From the NCBI GenBank assembly GCA_016700115.1, contig CP064999.1, positions 2,232,001-2,296,000 of the forward strand: a stretch of DNA of 64,000 nucleotides. The letters are read 5' to 3'. Of this stretch, positions 26,301 through 36,060 are shown one piece after another (the first letter of the stretch is position 1; every line of letters begins with the position of its first letter). The stretch comes from Sphingobacteriales bacterium. GTDB taxonomy: Bacteria > Bacteroidota > Bacteroidia > Chitinophagales > UBA2359. The notes under the pieces are model-generated. The model was given only the letters and a program-made list of their open reading frames with translations, did not search any database and was not told the DNA's origin. The position numbers were made by a program, and so were the translations under genes.

Positions 26301-29300
26301 CTACCGTATTAGGGTTACATTTCCATGATAGGTTTTAGTTACATCACCTACAAAAGTTACCTCAATGAAATAAACATACACCCCTAATTCAGAATCGGTG
26401 TTTTTAAATGCCCCGTTCCAACCGGACAATATATTATCAGTTTCATAAAGTTGGTTTCCCCAACGGTTATAGACTATCAGATTAAAAGATTCAACTGGAT
26501 TGCTGTTCACCACTCTGAACAAATCATTCATCCCATCGCCATTGGGCGAAAATGCAGAAGGAATCAATAATTCATTGCGGTTTAATACCTGAACGGTAAC
26601 CGCATCCATTCCGGTACATCCGTTGGAATTAGTCACTGAAACCGCATATTCTCCTCCATCTGATACGGTAATAGAGGGAGTCACTGCGCTGTTTGACCAT
26701 AAATACTGAGAAAATCCCTGTTGTGTACTCAAGGTGGTTGATTCTTCTTCTGTAATAGTCAGGTTGCCGGTTATTTCAGGCTGTACGCTATCTATACTGA
26801 TGTCAATTTCATCGGTTGCCGAACACCCGATATCATTGGTAATCGTTACGGAATAAACACCGCTTTCAGATGCGGTGATGCTTTCGGTAGTGCTGCCATT
26901 GCTCCATAAGTAAGATTCAAAGCCTGCTCCTGCATTGAGGTTAAGCGTTCCACCATTGCAAAGAACTGTATCGGCACCCAAATTGACAGAAAAGTCAGCA
27001 TTGTTCAATATTATGTCAACGGTTCTTACAGTTTGGCAGCCTTGTGGATTGGTAACTGTGATGGTATAGGTAATATCGCTTGTTACAGTTGCAACTGGAT
27101 TTGGGATATTGGGATTGCTCAAACCGGTTGTAGGCGACCATTCGTAATTGTAGTTGGAGATAAAGTTAATATCGGTCAGTTGTAATTCCAACACATCTGT
27201 ACTACAGGCTACTGTATCAATATTATTTACCGGAAAAAATGGGGGAGGAGCGACTATGACGGTAACATTGTCTGTTGCCGAACATCCGTAATTACCGGTT
27301 ACCGTAACCGTATAGGTAGTGGTTTGAGCAGGTGTAGCAACAGGATTTGAGAAATTGGTAACGGATAATCCGTCCGGAGGCGACCAACTATAAGCAAATC
27401 CACCTGAAGCAGACAGGTTAATACTTTCTCCCGGACAAATTACCCCTCCTTGTCCGGCATCTACATCCGGATCAGGATTGACATTTACCGTTATGATTCC
27501 ATAAGCTGTACAACCGCTGGCATCAGTAGCTACTACCACATACTGAGTGGTACTTTCCGGGCTGGCAACAGGATTGGCAATATTGTTAGCAGATAGCCCT
27601 GTACTTGGTGCCCAAACATAAGATACTCCGCCGATGACATTTAACTGAGCACCATCACCACCGCATATTGTAGGATCTTCTGAAACTTCTATAGTAAAAT
27701 TGTTTTGTGCAATCAGGGTGAAAGAGGCTTCTTTTGCGCAACCCTCGCTGTCTGTAACAGTTACTATATAAAACCCTGCGGGAAGGTTGCTGATGGTGGA
27801 AGAATTGTTATTGGATTCAACAAAACCGGTACTCCAAGCAAACTCAAAAGGTGGGATGCCCGCAGTTGCCGTGGCGGTGATTACCCCGATATTTGGTTCA
27901 GCACAGGTAGGAAATGTTCCGGTCATTTCGGGAATAGCACAACACGAAAGCACAGCTTTAAACGTATATTCAGGATCATCAGGACAAATACTAACTACCC
28001 CCCAACTACCTGTTTCTGAATCTGAAAAATTGCGGAAAGTGATGCTTAGGTTTTGTCCGTCAAAAGCAGGAGGACATGCGGCAAGGGTGCTTACTGTGAA
28101 ACAAAACTCCCACCCGCAACCGGTATCGGTAGGATCGCCAAAATTGTCTCCCGGATCTAAAGGGTCACAAACTCCCGGACAACCTGCATCTGACTCAAAG
28201 AAAAATCCGGGACCTTGGGGTCCGGTAATTGCTCCGGAACCACCGCCATCACTAACAACAGGGGTAGTGTACCAATCCCATGCACCACCTCCCGAACATG
28301 GAGGAGGAATAGAAGTCGGGGTTAATGTGGAAGCATCCCAACCATTGCCCAAAACAGGCACTAAGCCATGAAACCAGTCGGCTGCATTTTGATTATACCC
28401 TTCGACTGTAAAGCAAAACAACACATTTTGGCCGGGCAGATAAGTGCCTAAAACCGGTGGAGGAGTGGCGACTAAACTTTGTCCCAACATACAGATTTCA
28501 TCTATTGTTTCACCATAGTTTTCCAGACAAAGCTGAAAATCGCCGGTATCGCCGGCAGATCCGCCGCTAATTTGTATATGGTAGGTCAATCCGGGCGTAA
28601 CAGGAGCGAATGTAGCATTGATATTTCCGGTGGTTGACACCGCACAATCTCGTCCGATAAGGGCATTGCAAGCACCCTCGTAGAGGGCAACCACTGCGGT
28701 ATCCATATCGAAAGTCAGGGAAACATCCAATATATTTGAAACGGCCACAAAACTATACCATAAGTCGGCTGCAGGGCCGGGCATCGGTATTCCGGCGCAG
28801 TTGTTTTGGTTGATATAGGGCAATTCGGCAAATGCGTTTTCGTTATTGCCGATAATACAACTTTGAGTGCCAATGCTGAGTGCCGGAAATGGGAGAGCAT
28901 TGTCGCAAATATCGTTAATCTCGCTTGGCACTATGACCACAATTGTTGCCGTTCCGCCAACAGTACCGGTGCAAGACGGGTTGCTCATGGAGGTCAGGGT
29001 ATAGGTAGTGGTAAACTGGGGAGCGAGATTTAGAATATACGGGTTTTCGGTAACACCCGACACGGTTTGGGTCGAAGCACCGTTTGAGTAAGTAAATGTC
29101 CAGGGCGGTGAGCCGGTAAAGCTCACTTCTACCGGAACGACATACCCCAACAGGATGACCGCAGCTCCGGTAATATAAGCACTCGGAGGGGCTATAATCA
29201 CAGTTTTGGTAATTGTACTGGTGCCCAAATAGTTTGACACGGTAAGAGTTACCTCATAGCTGCCTGAAGTTGGGTAGGAAACCGTGGGGAACTGAGCAGT

Positions 29301-30863
29301 ACTGCTGAAAGGAGTTCCTCCCGGAAATGACCATTGCCAGCTATCTAATTCTGTTCCGGCACTTAGATCAAGAAATGTAAAGACTTCACCCGCACAGGGA
29401 GGTTGTGCCGACCAGGTAAAGTTGGCAATTGGTTCGGAAGGGGTACATTGAACAGCAAGAAAAGCATTGACCCTTCCGGCTCCTAACTGGCCTTCAAATC
29501 CCGGGTTCAGACCGTCAATATTATCGGCGGTTTCTTCAAGACACTGTTCTATCCTGTCAGGTGTTGCGGTGGGGTCGAACGACAGCATCAAGGCCGCCAA
29601 GCCTGCTACATAAGGGCAGGCCATTGAAGTGCCATCATAAAATTCGTAAGCAGAAGTGCTTGTAGCTACGGTACTCCAAATCTGAACTCCGGGAGCCATC
29701 ACATCAATACTATCTCCAAAATTTGAAAAATCGGCCCGGAGATCATTGTCATCAGATGCGCCAACGCTAATCACATATTGATAGGAAGCAGGATACATTA
29801 ATTCGGATGTGTTGTCGTTTCCTGCAGCAGCAATTAAAACAATGCCTTGATTGTGGGCAGTTGTAAATACGGCCTGCTCGGTGGCGGATGGAGCACCACC
29901 ACCCCAGGACATACTAATCACATCTGCCCCCGATGCAATGGCATATTCTACTCCTTCAATTGCGCCGGTCAACTGATCGGTTGCATCATCTGCGATTTTT
30001 ACCGCCATCAAACTGACGTTAAAGCTAACCGAGGCGATGCCCGTGCCATTGTCGGTTACTGCGGCGGCTATTCCGGCACAATGTGTGCCATGAGAAAAAT
30101 TAAAATTATCGGCAGAAGCGGGAGGGTTGGGGTTGTTGTCGTTGTCGGCAGCATCCCAACCATTGATGTCGTCAATATATCCGTTGCCGTCGTCGTCAAT
30201 CCCGTTTCCGGCAATTTCTCCCGGATTGGTCCATATATTGGCAGCTAAATCTTCGTGGTCGAGCCGAACTGCGTCGTCCACCATTCCGATTACAATATTG
30301 CTGTTTCCGGTTGTGATGTCCCAGGCTTGTTCTGCCTGCGTTATCAAAACATTGTATTGGTTTGGATGAATATCGTTGGGGGTGAGAAAGGTTTTATGCT
30401 GGGGCACCTTTTCGGCAAACTCAACATAAGGAAAGCGCTCTAACCTGGAAATCAATTCCGCAGTCAATTCAGATTTATCAAATTTTATGCGATAATACAA
30501 TTCCATTTCAGGCAATCGGGGAAAGGCCTTTTGAATAGCGGTTATTCCAAATGGTTCGAGCAAGGCTGCCCATCGGGTAGTTTGTGGATTTTGTCCTGAT
30601 TTAAAATCTACCAAAGGATGTGCAGGGGTTCTGAATTTTACGTAAACCTGCCCTGATATGTACTGAATGGAACTGTTTTGTTCAGGGGGAATTGATATCA
30701 ATTCACATTGTTCTTCCGGCAAATCATTGCCACACCAAATTGTTTCTGTTTGGCTTTGTTCAAAACAGATGTACAGACAACCAAAGGCTGAGATGGTCTG
30801 CAAACTAACCAACCCCCACAAATAGATGGCTATCATCAGACCGGTTAAAATAATTTTTTTCAT
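26301..30863 (-). CDS. Giant secreted subtilase with PKD-like repeats and gliding-motility C-terminal domain
   Basis: A 1520-residue exported protease. Order: signal peptide (about 1-28), fervidolysin-like propeptide (about 70-155), and an S8 subtilisin domain with catalytic Asp196 (GMVDDAV), His258 (SHGTHCAG) and Ser413 (GTSMACPYVAG). A PKD domain follows (WQWSFPGGTPFSSTAQ, about 510-590), then a region with carbohydrate-binding look and at least five SprB/PKD-like repeats of the form YxWxPxxGLSxxNxxNPVAxPxxTTxYxVxVT. It ends in a CHU_C-type gliding-motility sorting domain (PSAFSPNGDGMNDLFRV, NRWGNQLYET, GWNG, GVYVYFIEV). It is likely exported by T9SS and displayed or released at the surface. 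ATG 30863 gives a normal signal peptide; the ATG at 30917 adds a charged extension. Confidence 0.88.
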   Translation of the reverse strand: MKKIILTGLMIAIYLWGLVSLQTISAFGCLYICFEQSQTETIWCGNDLPEEQCELISIPPEQNSSIQYISGQVYVKFRTPAHPLVDFKSGQNPQTTRWAALLEPFGITAIQKAFPRLPEMELYYRIKFDKSELTAELISRLERFPYVEFAEKVPQHKTFLTPNDIHPNQYNVLITQAEQAWDITTGNSNIVIGMVDDAVRLDHEDLAANIWTNPGEIAGNGIDDDGNGYIDDINGWDAADNDNNPNPPASADNFNFSHGTHCAGIAAAVTDNGTGIASVSFNVSLMAVKIADDATDQLTGAIEGVEYAIASGADVISMSWGGGAPSATEQAVFTTAHNQGIVLIAAAGNDNTSELMYPASYQYVISVGASDDNDLRADFSNFGDSIDVMAPGVQIWSTVATSTSAYEFYDGTSMACPYVAGLAALMLSFDPTATPDRIEQCLEETADNIDGLNPGFEGQLGAGRVNAFLAVQCTPSEPIANFTWSAQPPCAGEVFTFLDLSAGTELDSWQWSFPGGTPFSSTAQFPTVSYPTSGSYEVTLTVSNYLGTSTITKTVIIAPPSAYITGAAVILLGYVVPVEVSFTGSPPWTFTYSNGASTQTVSGVTENPYILNLAPQFTTTYTLTSMSNPSCTGTVGGTATIVVIVPSEINDICDNALPFPALSIGTQSCIIGNNENAFAELPYINQNNCAGIPMPGPAADLWYSFVAVSNILDVSLTFDMDTAVVALYEGACNALIGRDCAVSTTGNINATFAPVTPGLTYHIQISGGSAGDTGDFQLCLENYGETIDEICMLGQSLVATPPPVLGTYLPGQNVLFCFTVEGYNQNAADWFHGLVPVLGNGWDASTLTPTSIPPPCSGGGAWDWYTTPVVSDGGGSGAITGPQGPGFFFESDAGCPGVCDPLDPGDNFGDPTDTGCGWEFCFTVSTLAACPPAFDGQNLSITFRNFSDSETGSWGVVSICPDDPEYTFKAVLSCCAIPEMTGTFPTCAEPNIGVITATATAGIPPFEFAWSTGFVESNNNSSTISNLPAGFYIVTVTDSEGCAKEASFTLIAQNNFTIEVSEDPTICGGDGAQLNVIGGVSYVWAPSTGLSANNIANPVASPESTTQYVVVATDASGCTAYGIITVNVNPDPDVDAGQGGVICPGESINLSASGGFAYSWSPPDGLSVTNFSNPVATPAQTTTYTVTVTGNYGCSATDNVTVIVAPPPFFPVNNIDTVACSTDVLELQLTDINFISNYNYEWSPTTGLSNPNIPNPVATVTSDITYTITVTNPQGCQTVRTVDIILNNADFSVNLGADTVLCNGGTLNLNAGAGFESYLWSNGSTTESITASESGVYSVTITNDIGCSATDEIDISIDSVQPEITGNLTITEEESTTLSTQQGFSQYLWSNSAVTPSITVSDGGEYAVSVTNSNGCTGMDAVTVQVLNRNELLIPSAFSPNGDGMNDLFRVVNSNPVESFNLIVYNRWGNQLYETDNILSGWNGAFKNTDSELGVYVYFIEVTFVGDVTKTYHGNVTLIR

Positions 30864-31269
30864 AGATAAGAGGCTAAAGATGGTTGAGATTTTTCGTTCA
30901 ATAACAAGTTCACGCAATTTATGAACATTTCGTAACTTGCAAAAATTTTTGGGTTTGAACCCGAAAACAATGTCGAAAATCAGACGACAACGACGGCCTT
31001 TAAGGTTGTTTGAATAGTTAAATATTGCGTTGATTTTTATTAAAATTCAAACTTCCCGACATTTTGGTATTTAGGTTGAGTAAGCATGGATTTAAGTTGT
31101 TAGAGTTGTGATTTCTGTTTTGCTTCATAATCACGTTGGTTTTATGAATGTATGATGAACAAGGAAGTACTTTTTAATTTTATTTTAGCCTTCTTCTTTT
31201 AGCGAGTTTTTGCTGCTTTATAATCGGCTATATGCTGATAATTTTTTTAAACAATAAAACTTAAAGTTT
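30864..31269. other. Divergent intergenic region, no gene seen
   Basis: About 400 bp between the subtilase gene (minus) and the phosphofructokinase gene (plus). It is AT-rich near the kinase start. No RNA gene, strong hairpin or clear promoter pair was recognised. Confidence 0.4.
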
Positions 31270-32385
31270 GTGAAGAGTAACATACCCCTGATTAAAAAGA
31301 TTGCCATATCTACCGGAGGTGGAGATGCGCCCGGTTTGAATGCCGTGATTAAATCGGTAGTGCTTTCAGCAGCCAATCGCGGATGGGAATGTATAGGTAT
31401 TCGGGATGGATACGACGGGTTGTTGTTTCCCGGAAAGTACAAGAGAGGTGGAATTCAGTTGCTGACACCTGCTGATGTGCAATATATAACCCCGCTTGGA
31501 GGCACAATCTTAGGGTCAACCAACCGGGGAAATCCGTTTAAATACCCCGGAAAAGATGCAGACGGAAATGACATTACAATTGATATGACCGACCAATTGA
31601 TTCAGTCTTTAAAAGACCATAAAATTGATGCGATGATTGCAGTAGGAGGAGACGGGTCATTGAAAATTGCCAATGAATTGGGCAAACGCGGGGTACGGAT
31701 TATAGGGGTTCCAAAAACGATTGACAACGATTTGGACCATACGGTCGTAACCTTTGGATTTGATACTGCGGTAGCTTTTGCTACTGAATGTATTGACCGG
31801 CTGCATACCACTGCCCGCTCGCATGGGCGAATGATGGTAGTAGAGGTTATGGGACGTTATGCAGGATGGATTGCCCTTCATTCAGGCATATCTGCATCCG
31901 CAGATGCCATCCTTATTCCCGAAATACCTTACGATATTAACAAAGTGGCAGACTACCTTTTGAACAAGGTTTACCCTTCAAAACAATATGCCATTATCGT
32001 AGTGGCAGAAGGTGCATTGCCAATTGGCGGGCAACAGATTTACCAGGAAAAAGACGGCGGAAAAACCAAACGATTGGGTGGAGTCGGGGAAAATGTGGCA
32101 AAAGATCTTTCCGGGTTAACCAAAATTGAGGTGCGAGATGTAGTTCTCGGACACCTCCTGCGAGGAGGCAGCCCTACCGCTTTTGACCGGCTTATTTCAT
32201 TGCGCTTTGGTGCTGCCGCCACCCGTGGGCTTGCCGAAGGACGCAATCAGGTGATGGTATCTATTGACCCTCCAAAAATTGAGTATGTAAAACTCGAACT
32301 TGTTGCCGACAGAATGAAAAAAGTAGATGTGAGCAGCGATACCATTTTAACAGCAAAAGATTTGGGTATCTGCTTCGGAGATTGA
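31270..32385 (+). CDS. pfkA: 6-phosphofructokinase, group III type
   Basis: A 371-residue glycolytic enzyme starting at GTG. Motifs: ISTGGGDAPGLNAVIKSVV at the N-terminus, PLGGTILGSTNRGNP, AVGGDGSLKIA and PKTIDNDLDHT. Gly in GGDGS is the ATP-type residue, while Lys in PKTIDND is the one usual in pyrophosphate-type enzymes. This mixed pattern is that of group III enzymes such as the ATP-dependent PFK of Streptomyces, so ATP use is most likely. The start codon GTG is supported by the fit of the N-terminus to the family. Its 3' end abuts a decayed fragment of a surface-protein gene (32400-32529). Confidence 0.88.
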   Translation: MKSNIPLIKKIAISTGGGDAPGLNAVIKSVVLSAANRGWECIGIRDGYDGLLFPGKYKRGGIQLLTPADVQYITPLGGTILGSTNRGNPFKYPGKDADGNDITIDMTDQLIQSLKDHKIDAMIAVGGDGSLKIANELGKRGVRIIGVPKTIDNDLDHTVVTFGFDTAVAFATECIDRLHTTARSHGRMMVVEVMGRYAGWIALHSGISASADAILIPEIPYDINKVADYLLNKVYPSKQYAIIVVAEGALPIGGQQIYQEKDGGKTKRLGGVGENVAKDLSGLTKIEVRDVVLGHLLRGGSPTAFDRLISLRFGAAATRGLAEGRNQVMVSIDPPKIEYVKLELVADRMKKVDVSSDTILTAKDLGICFGD

Positions 32386-32399
32386 TATAATGTTCTGAT

Positions 32400-32529
32400 G
32401 GGCAATATCGCAGAGTTATGCTTCTTCGGTATTTGTGATCTCAAAAATGGTGCGGTTGCTTTGAAAGCTCATAGTTTTCTGCAATTTAGTTTGAACAAAT
32501 ATAGTTGTTTTGATAATTGCCGGTATATG
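32400..32529 (-). pseudogene. Decayed fragment A3' of a T9SS surface-protein gene
   Basis: On the minus strand this reads IPAIIKTTIFVQTKLQK, then MSFQSNRTIFEITNTEEA, a TAA stop, then LCDIA. It matches the start of fragment A2' (36061-36569) at near-identity over about 55 bp and then more loosely, and matches the QSNRT segment near the end of A1 (42005-46918). The stop replaces a Gln codon (CAA to TAA). The fragment ends close to the pfkA stop. Confidence 0.6.
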
Positions 32530-32530
32530 T

Positions 32531-32561
32531 CAAACCTTATAGGTTTGTCAAACCTATAAGG
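32531..32561. repeat. Palindrome downstream of B2, shared with B1 downstream region
   Basis: CAAACCTTATAGGTTTG followed by TCAAACCTATAAGG forms nested hairpins. A related sequence (CAAACCTATAAGGTTTG) follows the B1 gene at 39852-39869, on the other side of the IS1182 insertion. It could act as a transcription terminator for the B genes. Confidence 0.5.
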
Positions 32562-32592
32562 ATTTAAACACGCCACCTTTCAGGTTTTTCAC

Positions 32593-32688
32593 TTACCTAA
32601 CCACCGCCACCTTCCCCCTCGCCAACACCATGCCCAATTGCTCGACGGAATACAAATACATCCCCTCCGGCAGATGTGCCACCGATAT
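32593..32688 (-). pseudogene. 3' remnant of B2: end of T9SS sorting domain cut off by IS3 element
   Basis: The minus strand encodes ISVAHLPEGMYLYSVEQL and ends ARGKVAVVR. It is homologous to the last 35 residues of B1 (VSVAHLPVGLYVYVAEQAGG... ARGKVAVVR). It is separated from the rest of B2 (34185-36001) by the IS3 element. Compared with B1, about 50 codons of the sorting domain, including the YPNP motif, are missing from both sides. Confidence 0.7.
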
Positions 32689-32728
32689 TGTCTCGTCCTG
32701 AAATAGGTTTACACTAAAAAGTGTAAAA

Positions 32729-33196
32729 ATGGACAAAAAAAGTAAATTAATTACAGGATTAAAATCCGGAAAAATCATCATTCAGAAGCCGAATAAGTAT
32801 TTTACAGATTCGGAAAAACATCACATTCTTCAGGAACTGTTGAGTTCGGGTAGTACTAAACAGGAGATTTGGGAAAAATACACCGGGCAACAGGAAGAAC
32901 ACGGACAACTGCTTCGGTGGATGCGACAATTAGGCTACGATACTTCTGTTAAAACCAGAAGACCTAATTTTACAGCCAATAATGATACAGTTATGGCACA
33001 AAAGACAACAACATCAGAAAAGATAATCGAAGACTTTGAAACGCTTCAATTGAAAAAAAGGATAGCAGAACTGGAAGCTCAACTCAAAGAAGCCGAGATG
33101 AAAGCCATTGCCTTTTCTACGATGGTGGACATTGCCGAACGGGAGTTTAATATTCCGATAAGAAAAAAGTACAATACCAAGCCATCGAAGAAATGA
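32729..33196 (+). CDS. IS3-family transposase OrfA
   Basis: A 155-residue protein with an N-terminal helix-turn-helix (YFTDSEKHHILQELLSSGST... EIWEKYTG) that recognises the element ends, and a C-terminal leucine-zipper-like coiled coil (LKKRIAELEAQLKEAEMKAI, about 108-127). Its stop overlaps the OrfB start by 4 bp (ATGA), so OrfB may be made by translational coupling rather than by the frameshift used in many IS3 elements. Confidence 0.85.
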   Translation: MDKKSKLITGLKSGKIIIQKPNKYFTDSEKHHILQELLSSGSTKQEIWEKYTGQQEEHGQLLRWMRQLGYDTSVKTRRPNFTANNDTVMAQKTTTSEKIIEDFETLQLKKRIAELEAQLKEAEMKAIAFSTMVDIAEREFNIPIRKKYNTKPSKK

Positions 33197-34119
33197 AAAA
33201 CACTTTTCAGAACATAGGACTTGCCAAGCTATGTTCTTGGCTTGGTATCACCAGACAGGGATATTATCAAAACTCGTGGAAAGCCATTGATACCACTATC
33301 GAAGAAGAATTAGTGCTGCAACAGGTAAAGCAAATCCGGCAAAATCATCCGAGATTAGGCACTCGAAAACTCTATGAAAAATTGCAACCCTTTCTGCTTG
33401 AAAACAGCATTAAAATGGGTAGAGATGCTTTGTTTAACTTACTTTCATCTAATCATTTACTGATAAGAAAAAGAAAGCGGAGAATACAAACCACCAACTC
33501 TTATCACTGGCTCAGAAAATACCCTAATTTGATAAGGGATTTTGTACCAACCGCCCCGAATCAATTATGGGTAAGTGATATTACCTATTGGAAAATAGCT
33601 GACAATAAACATCTGTACATCAGTTTTATCACCGATGCTTACTCACACAAAATAGTAGGCTGGCACGTAGCAGAAACATTGGAAGCTATCGAAAGTATTG
33701 CCGCCCTGCAAAAGGCTCTCTCTGCCTTTGAAGGGGCAGAGAGCCTTTTGCCGCTCACACACCACAGCGACAGAGGCATACAATATTGCAGCAAGGAGTA
33801 TGTAAAGTTATTACAGGATTACAATATACAAATCTCAATGACCGAGAACGGAGACCCTCTTGAAAATGCTGTTGCCGAAAGAGTAAACGGTATCATCAAA
33901 GAAGAGTATTTAGAGGCTTACCAAGTCAGTAATATCAAGGAAGCAACGGAGTTATTGAACAGCGTTATACAGCTTTACAATGACGACAGACCACACCTAA
34001 GCATCAGTAAACTTACTCCCAGTCAGGTACATCATTCATCAAACCCAATAAAAACACAAAGATTATGGAAGAATTATTATCAAAAAAAGGTAACTCCTGT
34101 AAACCAATTGCAGGACTAA
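33193..34119 (+). CDS. IS3-family transposase OrfB (DDE integrase core)
   Basis: A 308-residue protein with an HTH_21 region (HPRLGTRKLYEKLQPFL, about 55-71) and an rve integrase core. The DDE residues are visible: D in LWVSDITYW, D in THHSDRGIQY, and E in LENAVAERVNGIIKEEY. The C-terminal YNDDRPHLSISKLTPSQVH is the usual IS3 ending. The protein appears full length and intact. Confidence 0.9.
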   Translation: MKNTFQNIGLAKLCSWLGITRQGYYQNSWKAIDTTIEEELVLQQVKQIRQNHPRLGTRKLYEKLQPFLLENSIKMGRDALFNLLSSNHLLIRKRKRRIQTTNSYHWLRKYPNLIRDFVPTAPNQLWVSDITYWKIADNKHLYISFITDAYSHKIVGWHVAETLEAIESIAALQKALSAFEGAESLLPLTHHSDRGIQYCSKEYVKLLQDYNIQISMTENGDPLENAVAERVNGIIKEEYLEAYQVSNIKEATELLNSVIQLYNDDRPHLSISKLTPSQVHHSSNPIKTQRLWKNYYQKKVTPVNQLQD

Positions 34120-34184
34120 TTTTTAATTGTAAATTTGTATCAGGATTTAATCATTAACCTGTAAACTTTTTTTAGGACGAGTCA

Positions 34185-36001
34185 TGGATTGAAGAACCCA
34201 CCCCTTGCCCCTCCGAAGGAGGGGAATTTTCAGGGATGCCCACCGGTTTTGCTATGGCTATGGTTTCGGTATAAACCGAAGTATCCTGACAAACTATGAG
34301 CGTCAGGGTAACGGTAAAGCTGCCGTTGTCGGGATATATGTGTACGGGGTGTTCTTGAGAAACGGGCGGGCTGCCGTCGCCGAAATCCCAACTTAGCAGA
34401 CCGCCTTGTTCTAAGTAGGCGTTTTGGCTGAGGTTGGTAAACAATACGGTGTAATCTAATATTTCGTGATTGAAAGCGGCTTCTGGTTCGGGGTCGAAGC
34501 CGATGCAAACCGCACGGGTAAGGGTGGAAGTATCGTTGCAAACAATGGCTTGCAGGGTAACGGGAAACAGCCCTGATGATTGGTAGGTGTGGGTGGGCAG
34601 GCTGCCGCTACAAGGCTCGTAGCCCTGACCACAAAGCAAAAGCGGGCTGCCATCGCCCCAGTCTAAGATATAATGCCCGCCGTCTATGCTGTCGGGGTAA
34701 ACATACTGGGTTTGGTTGGCAAAGGCTATGGTTTGGGGCATGGATGGGTATGGCAGCACCAAAAAATCAGCCTTAGGTTCGGTAAGCAAACCCATGCAGT
34801 TCAGCCGGACCAACCAGGCGTCTGCCCCCTCACCTGAAGCGGTGTTGCTCTCCGTTCTGCCGCACAGCACATACCCGCTTTTGCCGCTAAAGTCATGGTT
34901 TTGAACGATGAGGTCGTAGAAATAGTCCGGTCTGTTGCCTCCGTATCTCCGTTTCCAAAGCGTGTTCCCCGAACTGTCAAGTTTTACAATTTCGGCATCT
35001 TTTAGTACCAATGGAGCCATGGAATATGGGTAGGTCGTACCGGCAACGACAACTTCTCCCGTTGTTAATTCTTTTATGCTGGATGCGGGACTTTCCAAAA
35101 AATGTTCGTTGTTTATCCATGCAACACTATGATCCGGGTTAATCTTGTAAACATAAGCATAAGTATTTACATTGGGATGGTATCGCCTTCCGGAAAAAAA
35201 GATATTTCCACTATTGCCAACAAATAAACTTGTTGCTACATCCAACGATATCCAAGTGGAAGGATTAAGGTCGAATACCTGATGCCAAAGCCAGTTACCA
35301 AGGGAGTCTATTTTGATCAGGGCTATATCACCTGTAACCCCATCTTGGTTAACTGTAGCCAGCAGGTATGCCCCGCCGTCGGGCGTGGCGGCTATGTCTT
35401 GTATCCAGTTGTATTTGAACGGGGTATTGAAGTAATAGTTGTATATGGTGTCTAATAATAACTCACCCGCATTGGGATGTAGTTTTGTTAAATATAAATT
35501 CCTTCCATCTAAATCGGGCTTTAGTATCCAACCTCCGGTAAATAACAGGTTATCGCTCGTTAATGCTGCGCAGAATGTTTGGTTTTGCTGTAGCTGCCAA
35601 TCTTCATTAGATATGCCATCTGTCATTTCTAAATATTCATTTAAAACAGTATAATAGCTGAATAGTCTCTCTGTATTTAAATTCAATGCACTGTTAATCA
35701 AATAATAATTACTGTTGTTGTATTCAATAAGGTCTTCCGCAATAGTTGCAAAATAGCTTCCTGTCAGGTCAGTTTTATTCCAATTAAGGCCTTCAACACT
35801 AACAGAGGCTGTATAAGAATTCCATTGCTGAGTAGAAAGGTTTTTATATGTGCCCGCCACTATATATAGAGAGTCTCTTTGCAAAATTTTATCTGCCTGT
35901 TGCACATTTGCCCACGAATAATTTTGCATAAAATAGGGCTGTGGCTTTGCCGTTAAAAAGGGTAAAGCAGATAATGCTACAAATAATATTATGTTCTTCA
36001 T
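34185..36001 (-). pseudogene. B2: secreted PKD-domain surface protein, truncated by IS3 element
   Basis: The reading frame (ending at a stop, 34172, inside the IS end) encodes about 605 residues: signal peptide (MKNIILFVALSALPFLTAKP), a beta-propeller-like region of 'W.../GG...' repeats (TPDGGAYLLATV, DAEIVKLDSSGNTLWKRRYGG), then two PKD domains (YILDWGDGSPLLLCGQGY; LLSWDFGDGSPPVSQEHP). It is a paralogue of B1 (39876-41930) and is about as similar as expected for a tandem duplicate. The frame stops with SSIHDSS at the IS3 end, so the T9SS sorting domain is lost; its last part remains at 32593-32688. The product could be exported to the periplasm but not sorted to the surface. A palindromic repeat encodes SPPSEGQGVG just before the break. 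Confidence 0.8.
34197..34230. repeat. GC-rich palindrome inside B2 coding sequence
   Basis: CCCACCCCTTG then CCCCTCCGAAGGAGGGG: same layout as the repeats in the R-M gene. Translated in B2 as SPPSEGQGVG, between the last PKD domain and the sorting domain. Confidence 0.6.
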
Positions 36002-36014
36002 AGTTTTATCAACT

Positions 36015-36050
36015 AAAAAATGGCACGCAACTTTTGTTGCGCGCCATTAA
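36015..36050 (-). terminator. Terminator between A2' and B2
   Basis: On the minus strand ATGGCGCGCAAC AAAA GTTGCGTGCCAT TTTTTT: a stem with one mismatch and a T run, just after the A2' stop and before the B2 start. Confidence 0.75.
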
Positions 36051-36060
36051 AGTTTTAAAA

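Larger units (their letters stand above)
32689..34184 (+). mobile_element. IS3-family insertion sequence (IS150-like)
   Basis: A 1496-bp element with imperfect inverted ends: TGTCTCGTCCTGAAATAGGT on the left and TGACTCGTCCTAAAAAAAGT as the reverse complement of the right end. It encodes OrfA and OrfB in the usual order. The flanks (GATAT left, TGGAT right) are not a direct duplication. With the 50-codon gap in the interrupted gene, this suggests a deletion during or after insertion. Both transposase ORFs are intact, so the element may still be active. Confidence 0.8.

Noticed and set aside
27787..28371. A 194-residue plus-strand ORF opposite the subtilase gene
   Set aside because: It is antisense to a clear coding region and has no recognisable domain.
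32470..32520. A promoter (TATATTTG on the minus strand) in the sequence shared by 32476-32528 and 36516-36569
   Set aside because: The stretch reads as protein homologous to the A1 tail (TIFVQTKLQK), so the match is probably chance.
32689..34184. Target-site duplication of the IS3 element
   Set aside because: The flanking pentamers (GATAT and TGGAT) do not match.
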